A program made the position numbers and the translations under genes. DNA of 64,000 bases from contig NC_134686.1 of assembly GCF_024713945.1 (NCBI RefSeq), positions 830,001-894,000 of the forward strand, in the 5' to 3' direction. Below are positions 1 through 13,762 of the stretch, piece by piece (within the stretch, counting starts at the first letter, position 1; the number at the start of each line of letters is the position of its first letter). The notes under the pieces are model-generated. The model made no database searches. It was not told where the DNA came from and saw only the letters and a list, made by a program, of their open reading frames with translations. Source of the stretch: Dermatophagoides farinae. Its lineage: Eukaryota; Arthropoda; Arachnida; Sarcoptiformes; Pyroglyphidae.

Positions 1-39
1 GAAAAATGAACTGTTTCTCTTAGGTAGAAAAGATAATAA

Positions 40-275
40 AACAGTATATGTTATTTCGAACAAGAGGATTATTCCGAACACAGAATTGACGAACTGCTGG
101 CCAACGAACTGAAATCTATGTATGGAAGTAAGGTGACCACAGTGCTAATTGTATTGATGTGGGATGGTTTGGTCACAAGATACTTCAAGAAGGCCTGGGG
201 TTTACAGAGAAAATCCAAACGTATATCCAGGGTCAGGTGTAGAAGAGGACCATGAATAGCTCCCAGGAATAAACA
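40..275 (+). pseudogene. decayed 3' end of a non-LTR retrotransposon pol ORF (probable)
   Basis: An open frame from position 40 reads into a stretch with IDELLANELKSMYG and VLMWDGLVTRYFKKAWG. From about 200 the similarity continues in another frame as EKIQTYIQGQV, then a stop, then KRTMN. This order (amphipathic stretch, V-x-x-W-DG-x-VT, Y/F-K-K, then AYIQ-like x-V-x-KKT) is how I remember the extreme C-terminus of pol proteins of some animal non-LTR retroelements. One frame change and one in-frame stop show it is broken. No RT core is in the window; it would lie to the left. Base composition is more balanced than the surrounding AT-rich DNA, which supports an inserted element. Family assignment is from memory only. 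Confidence 0.4.
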
Positions 276-1361
276 TGATAAAATAAACTGAATGTGTATT
301 GGACCAAACTCAAAAAACATGACCATCAAACAGCCAAAGTTGATTGAGGATTATTTGAGTAATATGAAATATTTTGTTTAGTAAAATATTTCTAATTACC
401 ATTTATCAATAAAATCGAGGAAGTAGTATTTTTTGCTATTCACTAATTCGATTGATTTAACCAGTCATTCACCAATTCATACATTTTATTGTATTGTAGA
501 CCCAAGAGAAAAAAATTTCTTGAATATAAAAGGTCAATTTCGAAAATTTATTTATCATTGGACTCATTTTCAAAATTAAAAATCTTGGTCGACCAAGACA
601 TTTTAGCCTCGGTGATGAATTATTAAATACAGGGAATCATTTCATCATCAAGATACAAGATCACAAACAATGGACATGCCATGTTTGTAAAAAAAAAATC
701 ACCGTATCAATGGATCTTGTACAATAAAAGTTTCTGCTTAAATGATTTTAAATAATATCATAGTAAATTATAAAATAAATACACTACAAATTGATGTATT
801 GTTAATTTGTAAAATGATTTCGAAGAGAAAAACCGAATATATCAATTGTATTTGATAAAATAACAATAATATCCAATATATCCAATATATGCAATTTTTG
901 TTGTCTGTGTGCCCATCATCCTATATATAGGATGGAAGTTCAAAGTTCAATTTCTCGAAATATAAAAATTTTAAAAATAAATAAATGTCATATTTATTAC
1001 TTGTAGCCATCAAATTTTTATAATTGATAACTTTTTTTCAAAAAAAAAATTTGGGCATTAATGGGTTAATCGATTCTTATTTCGAATGATTATATGATTG
1101 AATGATGACGATGCCAAAAAGGCAATTGAAATCATCATTAACTACCATTACTATTACTATTTACAAGGAAACTAAATTGATAATACGATCAACCAAGAGA
1201 GACATGAAAGTTTTTTGAACATTGACATTTACCGTTTGTAGAGTTTGATATTTTTTTTTTTTACCATTTTCAAGTCACATACATACAGAATTCTAATGAA
1301 GAATAATGGTATTTTTTTTCTTTCAATTCTTTGCTGCCAATGTAATATCAACCAAACTTAC
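276..1361. other. gene-free stretch
   Basis: AT-rich, with stops in all frames. I see no coding exon, RNA gene or strong repeat here. If the minus-strand exon at 1362-2368 belongs to a gene continuing leftward, this is part of its next intron. Confidence 0.5.
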
Positions 1362-2368
1362 CCACAAATCCATGAATGACGACGTCTTGGTGGACCACCA
1401 TTAGCTGTTGTTGGTACTGATAATAATATTGGTGCACCACCACCACCACCACCACCACTACTACCAGAATTATTGGTAGCTAATAAATGATTACGAGATT
1501 TAATCATCATTGAACGATTATTTATCGATGATGATGATTGTGGTTGTAGTTGTGTTGTTGTTGTTGTTGTTGTCGGTGATGCCAGATTTTTATTATTATT
1601 ATTATCAAAACAATCATCATTTATTAATACTGTTGTAGTGGGTGGCGATGTTGTCAAAGTAGACGATAATGAAGATGTCATTGTAATATTCGGTATCATA
1701 ATAGTTCTATCATGATTATGATAAACATTGAATGAAGAATTTTTAGCCATATTTTTCATTAATATTTTACGATTTGGTGATGGTGAACGATGGTTATGAT
1801 TATGATTTTGATTTGTATGATGATATGATGATGATGATAAAGTTGTTGTTGTTGTTGTTGTTGGGGTGGTGGTGGTGGTGGTTGTAATTATCGTTTGTTG
1901 TTGTTGTTGTTGTTGTTGTGTTTCAATTTGATCCATTTGATGATAATGATTGGTAGTAGATGTTAGTGGATGGCAAAAATGTTTTTTATTACCATCATGA
2001 TGATTATCATTATCACCATCATCATCATTATCATTATGAGCAAGTTCAATTGATACAACACAACGAATTGATGATGATTTTCCACCATCATTATTATTAT
2101 GTAATTCAATACTACTACTACTACCGCAACCACCACCACCACCACCATAACCACCACCATTACTATTACTATTGCTACTTGATAGAGTATTCATTGTAGA
2201 AATAGTGCTATTTCGATCAAATTTCATTATTGTTGAAGCGGATGCTGCTGCTGCTGCTGTTGTTGTTACAGTTGTCGATTTGACCTGTGTTGTTGTTGTC
2301 GTTGTCGTTGTTGTTGTCGGGTCATTATTTTTTTCAATTTGTATATTTGTATTATTTGCCATTTTCAT
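1362..2368 (-). CDS. low-complexity N-terminal coding exon ending RRRHSWICG (candidate PDE4/dunce-type)
   Basis: An open minus-strand frame rich in T, S, N, H, Q and G runs (335 codons from the ATG at 2368, then 2 nt). It ends RRRHSWICG immediately before a strong donor, GTAAGTTT (GT at 1361-1360), phase 2. Long PDE4 isoforms carry an Arg-rich RRRF(T/S)/RFSW segment just before the FDVENG/UCR1 exon, so the tail fits a PDE4 N-terminal exon. UCR1 and the catalytic domain are not in the window, so the family is a guess from nine residues. RRRHS also fits a PKA-type phosphosite. Start is uncertain: ATGs lie at 2368 and 2362. Alternatively this is an internal exon with an acceptor CAG at 2402-2400, which would be in frame with the phase-2 exon at 13227-13762. 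Confidence 0.6.
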
Positions 2369-3944
2369 TTTATTTGACCTTTTTTTTCCAATATACAAAC
2401 TGTCATGAAGAGAATTTGAGATTGACAAATGTGTCCTTCTAATATAACATCAATGGCAATAGCAGCAGTGGCAGCAGCAGAGCAACGATAACGATAACGA
2501 ATGGATCGTGATTTTGGTCACGACAACATTATGATTATCATAATCATAATCATCATCAAAAATATGATATAAATATGGATTATACACACACACACACAGA
2601 GACACATTGAACGTTATGTATATCTTGAATTCGGATGAATGAACAATTTTCGCACAAAAAAAAAATGATAATTTATGAAAAAAAGCAAATCAAAAAAAAA
2701 AAAAACTGTCATCATTACAAATAAATCATTGGATCATAATAATTTCAATCAATGAAATGAATGATGCAAAAGGAACACTTGTGTGTGTGTGTGATGGTTG
2801 AAAAATTCTATTTTTAACAACAACAACAACAACAATTAGACTTGAAAATAAATTCTTGATGGATCTTGTACGATATGATGGTGGTATGTGTGTGTGGTAA
2901 CTGTGGAACATCATCATCATCATCATCATCATCAACAATGACAAGAAACAGATCACATCAAAAACAACCAAAAATAACCAACACACACACACACACATAT
3001 ACACAGACTTAAAGATGGTAAATAAATGAATCACATCACATTATCATCATCATCATCATCATAAACTGGAAAACTTTTTTGTTCAGAATCAAAGAATCAA
3101 ACAATGACAACAACAACAACAACAACAGTAAATGATTGAACGTATATAAAGTTTTATTGAACTCGAAATTGGAAAAATTAGCAAACAAACGATGATGATG
3201 ATTATGATTATGAACCAAAAAAGACACACTCAGACACACACACACAAACACGCACAAACAAACAAATTAACAGAAGCCAATGGCAAATGTTTGAACTTTT
3301 TTCATTTATTTATTTCTCTTTCAATTTCAAAAATTTTTTTTTTGTATTTCACATGTTACGTTGTTGTTGTTGAACTTCAATTTGAATGAAATGAAAAAAA
3401 AAACAAATTAACTACCTAGAAAGGAAGAAAAAAAACACTGACTGCTACTTGTTTCATCATCATCATCTACATAGATTTATTGATTGGCCAGAAAGAAATC
3501 ACGACTCATACAATTGAGAGAAATTATTCACAAATTGAAAAAGAGAAAAGAGAAAAGAGAGAGAAAAAAAAATCACAACTTTTGAACAGAACAGAACAGA
3601 AAACCGAATAACACATGCGAAAAATATGACAACAACAACAACAAAGTCAAAGTTTGAACAACAACAAAAACAACAACAACAAATGAATGAATGAATGAAT
3701 GGCGCCAACCACTTTTTTTTGTTTGTTTGTTTGTAGAAATGTGTAGAAGGTTTTCAAAATGAAAAAAAAATGAAAAGAAAATGAAAATGAAAATCTTGAA
3801 AGATGGAAAAAAGAGAGAGAAAGGGAGAGAGAGATGAAAGAAGGAAAGAAAATAACGTTTACATTGTGACCGTAAATGACAGCCATTAGTTTATATATAT
3901 TCATATACTATCCATTCACATTCACATTCAATTCCAGTGTATAA

Positions 3945-3945
<1 letters not shown>

Positions 3946-4006
<61 letters not shown>
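3946..4006. repeat. 61-nt uninterrupted poly(A) tract
   Basis: Longest homopolymer in the window, followed by CAGAAA repeats. It could be slippage or the tail of a retroposed sequence; no body of a retroposon is recognisable upstream. Confidence 0.9.
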
Positions 4007-4007
<1 letters not shown>

Positions 4008-7000
4008 AGAAACAGAAACAGACCATTTATACGTCTATATATCCAATACATACACACACACCACAATGGAATGTAGAGAATGTTTGCGTTTGCGTTATAT
4101 TCAATGTGGCGAAGGCGACCACGACTACGACGACGATGACAACGAGGAAATCTATACTCTTTTTTTTTGGATCCTATCAATGATCACCATCATCATTATT
4201 ACACATGAATATCGGTATTGGCACTACAAACAAAGTAGATGTTTTGGTTACCTTATTGCTATGTGTGTGTGTGTGTGTGTATATATTCTACACCAGAATT
4301 TGTGTTTAGAATATATCATAAACACTGAAGAATCTGAAAATCTGAAATAAAAACAAAACAAAAACAAAAAAACAAAAAAAAACGTACAATTCGATGAATA
4401 AATAAATAAAAACATACAGATACACAGATACACACAACTATTGTGAATTGGAATCGATTCTGAGAATTCTGGATTCCGATATTTTTGTTTTTTGTTTTGT
4501 TTTCAACACCGGCCAATCAACCTAAATCAAATCAAATCAAATCAAATTGAACGAAAACAAAACCAAAAAATCCACTAGAATAACATTAATTCACAACTAT
4601 CAACAGAATTTGGAAACAAAACAAAAAAATTTTTCCATAGAAAAAAAAATAACAACTTCTATATAAGACGCAGGTGCTAGTTAGTGGTGTTTTTTTTCTC
4701 GTTTCTTATTCTTCTCCAGTTCAAATTTCTTTCTTTTTGTTGTTCTGAAATTTTTTTGTATGTATCGGTTAAAATTCCAAGAACTAGATGATGATGATGA
4801 AGATGGAGATGCAAGAAAAAAAATTTCATTTTTTTCCCATTTTTTTTTTGTTTGCCACATGGCACATTTTTTTTTTGTCGCAGTCACGGTTGTCGAATGG
4901 AATAAAAAAAATTCACGAATACAAAAAGCAAGAGAGAGGGAGACAGAGAGGGAACAAAACTGGCCAAATATTTGACTTTGATATCAATATAACAATAATG
5001 ATGATGATGATGATGATGATGATGGGGAGAAAATCTGGCTTAAAATCTGGAACTAGAAAAAAAAATTTTTTGAAATGAAATGAAACTGAAAATGATAAGA
5101 GTGTGAAAATCAGAGAATCAAAACAATCTCAGTGCAAACAATTCATAATGAAGGCTCATACATGATAACTGTTGGTGAAAACTGTTGGTAAGAGTTTTTT
5201 TTTTCTTTCGTTCACACTTTATTCGGATTCTACTACTATTAAAACGAAAAAAAAAGGATTACAGAATTTTTTTTCTTTCATTTTAATATCCACATAAAAT
5301 AATAGTGGCGGGCGAAAAAAATTACAGAATAACTGGATGCATTTTTTTTCTCATTTGGCAACAACAACAACTACAACTACAACTGCAACAATCGAAACAA
5401 GAAATTGATCGGAAATTTCAAAAAAATAACGTTCGATATTCCATTATTATTCCCTGACATGGATAAAATAAGAATTTGATTGGTGATTTTGAAACTTTGT
5501 CTATTGGATTTTTGTTGTTGTTGTCGCAGTTGTTGTTATTCTTTATTATTTGCATATACTGCCGTCATTCTTACATGTCAACCAACATCAAAGGAAGAAG
5601 AAAGAAATTAGTGAATGTGAATGTATATACAAATAATATATTCAAGTGGTTTTTCGTCGTCGTCGTTGTCGTCGTCTTTGTTTGTTTGTTTGTTAGTCAA
5701 TGTTTTCAATTATTCATTCCAAATGTGTGTTTGTGAACGTGAATATCAAGTGTTGAATAATAGTGTATTTGAATTGGCATCATCATCATCATCATCATCA
5801 TCACCAACAACATGGGCAACACATTTGCAATGTCAATAAGTTTTGTCTGTGTATGTGTGTGTAAAAATTATTCAAACTGCGTAATGATTGGTTTGAATAT
5901 TTATAAAAAAAAACGACAGTAGCAACAACAACAACAAAAAAAAAAAAAAAAAAAAAAAAAACAGAAGGAAAAGGAAATTCAAAGATGTCGCGTGCAACTG
6001 AAACAACAACAACAATAGTAGCAAACCGACAAAAGAAATTGACTGGAAAAAAATAGAGGGAGAAAAAAAAATCACATCTTTGAATAAAAAAAAAGGAAAT
6101 TGAAATGAAATAGAAATAAAAATTGCAAGTTTTGTCTGTGCAACTTGTACACACATCACACACAAATTATATTCAAATATCAATCGAATGATTGAAATTT
6201 TCCTTTTTTTTCTCGTCACATTCAAAAATGACATTCATAAGATGATTGAAACAGAAAAAAAAATTGTCAACATCAGCTAGAAAAACCAGACAGCCAGCCA
6301 GACAGACAATGCTGGCTATAGACAATTCAATAGTCTGAAAAAACCTAGTCTTTTTTTTTATTGAAAAATTCTGATTCTTCTGATTTTTTTTTTGGTTAAT
6401 AGAATTTAATCGATATAAGAGATAACACACACACGATGGATATATGAATCGTGTTGAGATCTTAAAAAAATTTCAATTTTTTTTCTTCTTTTGAAATCTA
6501 ATTTCAGAATCCGAATCGAAATGAAAATGAAAATGAAAAAAAAATTCTGTCATTCAATTTTAATTGGAAAAACAATTGAATTAAAAGATAGAAAAAAAAT
6601 GAATGAAAAATGAAAAAATTTCTGCCATTGAATATTGGAAAAAAGCCACTCATTTAGATTGTCAGATAATATTGTGTGTGTGTGTATGTGTGGGTGCGAG
6701 TGTGCCATTCATTAAGGAGAAATTAATTCCAAATCAATAAACACGAATGGTCGTTCAATTCTAATCTCAATGTGTCTCTGCGTATGAATAAATGAATGAA
6801 CGAAACAGAATGACAAGATTTTTCAATTTTTTTTTGTTAGTTTCCAATGATTTTCATCCATGTATGATGGATACATTTTCAAGTGTGTGAAAAAAATTTT
6901 TTTTCTTTGTTTCAAGTGTAATTCTATGTTTATTGTAGCGAAAAAAAAGAAGAGAATAAAAGAATCGTGGAATCAAAATTACAGAATTTTGTATCCAAAA

Positions 7001-7100
7001 AAACAAAAACAAAAACAAAACTCTTTGCACTAAATACAGAAATATTGAGAAATTGAAAATGACAATATAATGACGATGAATATCATTTCGTCGGTCGGTG

Positions 7101-7140
7101 GATCGATCGATCGATCGATCTGTTGGTTGGTTGGTTGGTT
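7101..7140. repeat. (GATC)5 followed by (TTGG)n
   Basis: Five GATC units at 7101-7120, a self-complementary tetranucleotide repeat, directly followed by TTGG repeats to 7140. A simple-sequence compound tract. Confidence 0.9.
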
Positions 7141-9097
7141 ATTAGCATGGAAATTTCAATGCATACATCATCATTGATTCAAGAAAAACAGGAAAAATTG
7201 GATTACAAAATGATTATGATTATGATTGATCAATCAAGTAAAAACAAAATCGATCAGAAATTCATTTAAATATATCAATTGTGAACATTAAACACAGCAC
7301 ATGAATTGTGAATGAAACATATTTGATTGGTTATTAAAATGAGAAACAAATTAATCGATCAATCAATCAATCAATCGATTGCTCGATAAGCTACTGAGTT
7401 ACAAGTTATATTCAAGAAAGATTTTTGTAATCAATTTATTTTTGTCATTACATCATATTTGAATATTACACTGTGAAAAAAAATTCCGTGAATTTGGTAT
7501 TTTTTTTTTTGAATTTGTAGAGGTCATTTGGGCATAACAAAAAAAAAAAAAAAAAATGGTTGATCATCATCTTGATCACCAACAAGGGAAATCATCATCA
7601 CATCTCGTTATTGATTCGGATATAAATTACCAAAGTATGAATTTCCGGAGCCGATTATCTTTTTCCGTTTCTTTTCCACTACTACTACTACTACTACAAT
7701 GGTCAAACATATACAGATAAGTCGAATAAATAAATGCGGCCAAATTATGTGCTAATCCACACAGACCCTGATGCCAGACTTATCAATAAAAAAAAAACGA
7801 AACTGAACAAACTGGTGGATCGAAAAGCAATCAATAAAATGATAATAATAATGAAAAAAAACACAAAAAAAAATTACAGACGATGATGATGATGATATGA
7901 GATGGTGAATAACCGAACCGTTCATTTTTCGTTTTCTCTCTTACTATCGCTCAACAATAAATTGAACAAAGAATTGTTCGGCATAATCATATGTGTAATC
8001 GATAAGAATATTATTTTTTTTTCTTGTTCATTCCGCAGATGAACAACAACAACAACAACAACAAGAGAAGCAATGAAATGAGAAAATTGTAATTTGCTTT
8101 CTCTCTTTCTCTCTTTCTCTATCGCAAAACTATCAAAGATATAAATAATAATGGGCATCGATCGAATAACAAATGAACCAAATGGGGTTGTAATGAAATG
8201 ATTCAATTTCCTACATAAATGACCAACCAGAGAATCATCTCAGTTTATATAGATATATATGATTATGATATATGGTTATGATGAAACATATAATTTCAAC
8301 AGTACCAGGGGGGACAGGAAAGTAAAAACTTTGAAATAAAAAAAAATTTCAAAGTTTGTATCAACCAAAAAATAAAAAAAAAACTTTTTCTCCGTTTCAT
8401 TTTCAAACGATATTCTCCACTAATATAATGTATTGGTCGTTAGCACTCTCTGTATATATTGAGAAAATGATGAATCGAGCAAAAAAAAAAAAAAAAAAAA
8501 TGGGAGAGAACCAGAGAAAAAAAAAGTCATCACTAATCATAAATGCAATTAGTAGTATGTGAATAAAAAAAATTTATTTGCGTGATATTAATTTTACACA
8601 ATTCCATTGCATGAATTATCATCATCATCATCATCATCATCGAAATCATTATCGTCATCAATGAACAAAAAAAAAAGAGTGAAAGCGAAAAAAAAAATTC
8701 TGAATACCGAAATTTTCATTTTCATTTTCATTTTTCTCTCATTTCCATCATCATTATTGAGATGTTATTAGATCGACGATGCATATGTTGTTCTTCATCA
8801 TTGTTGTTGCAACAAAAAAAAAAAAAATCATCCTGATGACGATAATGATGGAAAATTTTCCTAAATTATTGGCAGCCTGAGGTTGTGTGCTGATGATCGT
8901 TTTACACACAAACACAAACACACATTAACAAAGAAAATAAAATCATCATCAATATACAAGGTTTTTATTATTCTATACATCACTCTACATTTGGAATTAT
9001 ATATTTTGATGATAATTATGGTTAGCCAAAAAAAAAAAAAAAAATCCAGAATAAAAATGAAAATTATGTAATATCAAAATTGTTAAAATGATTCACG

Positions 9098-9178
9098 TAG
9101 CGACATCTATTATCTATATTATGAAAATGATTTAAACATTTAAGAAGTAATCATAATTTCAATCAATAGATGGCGATA
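9098..9178. repeat. 81-bp element with 14-bp inverted ends
   Basis: TAGCGACATCTATT at 9098-9111 and AATAGATGGCGATA at 9165-9178 are inverted copies with 2 mismatches over 14 positions, around an AT-rich core. It looks like a miniature inverted-repeat element or a pair of protein-binding sites. Related sequence CGCCATCTA occurs at 39096-39104. Confidence 0.5.
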
Positions 9179-9349
9179 GTTGGTCTATAAAAAAAATGAA
9201 TTTTTTTTCAAAAAAAAAAAGTTTCAATCATTATGTAATTCAATAGTTGTGTCTGGTAAGTACAATCAATGGAAAAAAGTGAATACTTTAACACATGGCT
9301 AAAGTTGAAAACAACAAAAAAAAACTTTTTCATCACCCATTTTTTTTTC

Positions 9350-9383
<34 letters not shown>

Positions 9384-11227
9384 GATGATGATGGAACAAA
9401 CATCGTCAAAAAAAACACACACACACACCTCTACCTCAGTCATTCATCAACGAAATAATTAACTATATTAGTATGGAACACTGTGTGTGTGGATACACTT
9501 TTGTAATAATATGACGATGTAAATGAAAATGAAAATGAAAATGAAAATGAAAAGTAATGGAAATCATAAAAACCTAGAAAATAGGTATATTCAAAAAAAA
9601 AAAACAAAAACAAAAACAAAAAGTCAAATGACACTTTTCAAGATTCATTTTCTTCTACCCAACCCATTGTGAGCCATTGTGTATTCAATGATTCAAAAAT
9701 GGAAAATTTCACACCACCACTGCCATTATTATTATTATTATTATCATCATCATCATCATCAAGATCAATTATTAATAACCATATATATAGATGATGATTA
9801 AGTAGGTAGACATTTTCACCGTTGCTTTCTTGCTTGCTGTGTGTGTGTGTGTATTGTTTTTCATTTTCATGGACAACACCCTATGTTTGATGTTTGATGA
9901 TGATGATGGTGATGGGCGATGAAAAAAAAAAGAAAAACATCTGGAACCTAATAATAATTTTCCATTATGAAATATTTTTTTTCCCTTTGTCAACAACAAT
10001 AATCGTACACACACACACACACACACACACAAACAAAACTAAATCACCGGAATAAATACCAGAAACTAAAGAATTGAAATGAAAATACAATAAAAACAAA
10101 AACAAACAAAACAAAATGATTGAATTGCATTCATTTACACAACATTCTTAACCACCACCACCACCACCATAATAATAATAAATGAGATAAGAAATACCAG
10201 ATTCTTTTTTTGTGGGGGCGGGGAGGAGCAAAATTCGTTAGTTTCGAAGAAAAAAAAACAATAAAAAAAAACAAAGTAATTATTTTTATGACAACCATTC
10301 ACTGTCATCATCATCATCATAATCATAAAATTATTCTTGTAGCCAGAATTTAGTGTATTCAACGAATGGCAATGAACTTTTTTTTTTGATTTTCAATTTT
10401 CAGTTTATCATCATCATCATCATTTTATATATTGTGTTGTCCTTTATTTATATATGTAAACATTACAATTCAGATTCAGATTCAAATATTTAATATTGTC
10501 CAAAAACACAGCACAACCACCACCACCACTACTACCCCCTTTTAAGCTACTTGCAGTAGTAATAACAAAAAAATGTAAGCAAATATGAAAATGAAAATAA
10601 AAAAAAATCATATAATTTGGTCAATTTAGATTATATAACAAGCAAATAAACAAACAAAAAAACAAACACACACACACACACATACACGGAACAGGCCATT
10701 GGCCATATTATCACGCTTGAATACATCATAAACACTAAACACACACACACACACACAGAGAGAATTTTTCAGCTGACCAGAATAATGGAATATGTTTGTT
10801 GTTGTTGTTGAATAATAAAGCAAAAAAGCCAGCTTGAAAAAAATAAAGAATCGATAAAATAAAAATGAATGATGGATAGTTTTTTGCCACTTTCATCAAG
10901 AACAACAGTTTTATGTTCATTTTATTCTGTGTGTGTGTGTGTGTATGTTCACTATAGAATTTAAGAATATTTTCCATGAATCTTTGTCTTCGTGTTTATA
11001 GTATGATTTATAGTATTATATATACATACAGTTACTATACCGACGAGAAACAAACAAACAACAACAACAACAACAAAAAATGAAAAAGAAAATAAAAAGA
11101 TTGTAAATAATCATTCACAACGATGAAATAAAAAAAAAGAAAAAAAATTCTTCGAAGAAGAATAAAAAAAATAACAAAAAAAATGAGCCCAACACAACAT
11201 TTTTATTATTATTATCATAATATTGGT

Positions 11228-11255
11228 CTAGATTCTAGAATCTAGAATCTAGAAT
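11228..11255. repeat. four tandem heptamers CTAGA(A/T)T
   Basis: CTAGATT then three CTAGAAT units, each 7 nt. The array contains TTCTAGAA, which formally matches a heat-shock-element dimer (TTCnnGAA), but only once. More likely a simple tandem repeat. Confidence 0.7.
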
Positions 11256-13226
11256 CAAGAATTTTTGTTTTTCCCATTTCAAGCCAAAACAAAAAAGTGT
11301 AAAAGTTTGCCTATTTACTTTACATTATTATTTTCCATATATCAATATATCAATTTCATCGTAAGAAAAAAATGGAGAGAGAGAGAGGGTGTCTAATGTT
11401 TTTTTTTTGCTCAGGCAAAAAAGAAACTTGTATCACACACACACACACAGGAAATTGACAGCAGTGGTGGTGTGGTGGTGGTTGTGTGAGCATCATCATC
11501 ATCATCATCATTGATTTTCAATCAGACAAGATATAACTTGGTAAAATGGTAAAACATACCACACACACACATGAATGGAATAATAAATACGAAGGGAGAT
11601 AGAGAGTAAGTAGTGTCGTGTGATCTGATCCGATTATTCAATTTGAAAATTTGCAAATAAACCATTGTGTACAAATCAATAAGCTTGATATACTAAAAAA
11701 AAATTTGAAAATGTGCAAAAAAAAACAACCCTTTGATTCTCTACATTCTTCTGCTGTTTTTGTTTCTTTTTGGATTTTGAAATGCATACAAATCCAAAGA
11801 AATGTTATTCAAATTTTCAATTCTCGAGAATATCAAATTAAATTCTTATCACATAAATTGACAAATAATGGAATACATTAGTTTGTTTTTTTATTTTTTT
11901 TGTCTAAAAAGACAAACTTTTGTTTTTTTTCTTGTCGTTCTATTGTTGTTTTTTTGGTTGGTTGAAATTTTTTTTTTTTTTTTAAAGTTCAAAAAAATTA
12001 GACCATCCAAATGCAAAATATCACACACACACACACACAAACACAAGAATACTGAAATTGAAAGCCAACACAATGCAAACTTTTGGGCCACGAATAAATA
12101 AAACGCCGACCGGATGGGCCGAAATTGAACAACAACAGAAACAACAACGACGACGACGAAAAATTTTTCTAAACTTTTTTTTTTGCACAACAACAACAAA
12201 AAAAAGTCTTAAAGGATGTTTGATTTGAACCTAACAACCAAACAACAACAACAACAACAACAACAACGACAACGACAACAACAACAAAATAGAAAACAGG
12301 CAATCACTAGTCTAGATTTTTAGAATATTTTCCTTTTCAAAGATAAAAATACCCGATTTTAAAATTTTAAAAGAATTTAAATGTCCAGTAAAAAAAATTT
12401 TTTTTTACATCTAAATCGATGATATTTTTCATGTGTTCTATTAATTCTCACACACACACACACACACACACGATACAACACAATAATAGCCAGAATAAAA
12501 ATGGACCATTTGAACTCATAATGATGGAATTTTGCAATCGTAATAATGAAAAAAAAAAATCCACAGAATCAAGCATTGTTATATTTATTTATTTTCATTC
12601 ACAATTCTTTGTCCAGTATCAAATCAGATCAAATCAAGTAGTTGAGTACACAGTACACAGTACTGTACAGTGAAAAGTTTAGTTCAGTAGGTAAGGTTTT
12701 TTTTTCATTGATTCAAACAAAAAAAAAAAAGAAAAAATTTGGTCAAATCGAAATTGGACATCAGCAGAAAACCCCTAGGGACCTTTTTTTGTAGATTTAT
12801 TTTCCACACAGTCATCGAACGTATCGATGATGATGACAAAATAAATTTCTTTCATTGTAAATTGCTGAGCATTTATTTTTTGGTTTCATTTTTCTTATAA
12901 TACACTGAAACACTGCCACATGTGTATTGCTAAGTATTTTATTTTGTTCTAAATTCTTGAAAACAAAACAAAAAAAGAATCTGGCCAAAAAAAAAAAATG
13001 TCAAATGCACTGAAACAAACACACACACATAGAAAAACAAAGAATATCGATATTCTTTGAAACAAAAAAACCGTTACAATATCATAATGTTATTGAATTA
13101 TTGAGAATGAATAAACACCTGAAAAATAAAGGTCAAACACACATTATTATGGTGAATGAAACCTCATATATAAATATATTGACAGGTAATGTAATGAAAA
13201 AGAAAAAAAATTTTCACTAAACTTAC

Positions 13227-13762
13227 CGATTAACATTGGCCAATGTATGACGTCTATTACGTAATGCACGATTCAATAATGCTTGCTGTGCTAATGATCG
13301 ATCACCACTGCCGCCGACGCTGCCACCAGCACCACCAATACGTTGTCTATGTTGTTGTTGTTGCTGTTGTTGGATATGTAATAATGGATTATTCATTAAC
13401 ATAATTGGATTTGTTTGCATAGATGATGATATCTGTTTTGTTGGTGATAAACATCGTTGATCTGATAATAATTCATTATGACGCTTATTTGTATTATTAT
13501 TTTTATTATGTATATCTGGATGTGAAAAATCTAATTTCCTTTCACGTTTTTCATGTTGTTGATGATCATTTTTCACTTTTTCCGTTTCCGTTTCCATTTT
13601 ATTATTATTACCATCTTCTTCATTTTCTTCTTCATCATCATCTTCGTCTTCATCATTATCATCGTCATCATCATCATCATTATTTTGTCCATGATCATTA
13701 TTGATAATAATTTCTTCTTCAATGCTTGTCATCATTTTGATGGATTTAATAAATTTGTGCAT
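13227..13762 (-). CDS. low-complexity N-terminal coding exon ending NRRHTLANVNR
   Basis: Minus-strand frame of 178 codons plus 2 nt from the ATG at 13762 (other Met codons near 13735). It encodes an acidic D/E/N-rich stretch with K/E blocks, then a poly-Q run and a Gly-rich segment, and ends ALLNRALRNRRHTLANVNR at a donor GTAAGTTT (GT at 13226-13225), phase 2. The donor 8-mer, phase and terminal RRH(S/T) motif match the exon at 1362-2368, so the two are probably alternative first exons of one gene, or successive exons. RRHTL is a PKA-type site also seen in salt-inducible kinases, but no kinase domain is visible. Function not established. Confidence 0.55.

Larger units (their letters stand above)
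2369..13226. other. 11 kb gene-free, microsatellite-rich stretch (probable intron)
   Basis: Dense CAA/TTG, ATC/GAT, CA/GT, GAAA and poly-A/T tracts; the longer open frames here are translations of these repeats. If the two minus-strand exons that flank it belong to one gene, this is an intron or an inter-promoter region. I found no exon with convincing conserved protein sequence. Individual notable repeats are listed separately. Confidence 0.6.

Noticed and set aside
1960-2408. Plus-strand open frames opposite the 1362-2368 exon
   Set aside because: Poly-Y/H/V/L translations are complements of the T/N/D/Q repeats of the minus-strand exon.
7549-13226. CRISPR-like or bacterial operon structures among the repeats
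   Set aside because: The repeats are simple microsatellites without constant repeat-spacer spacing, and all genes here are eukaryotic with introns.
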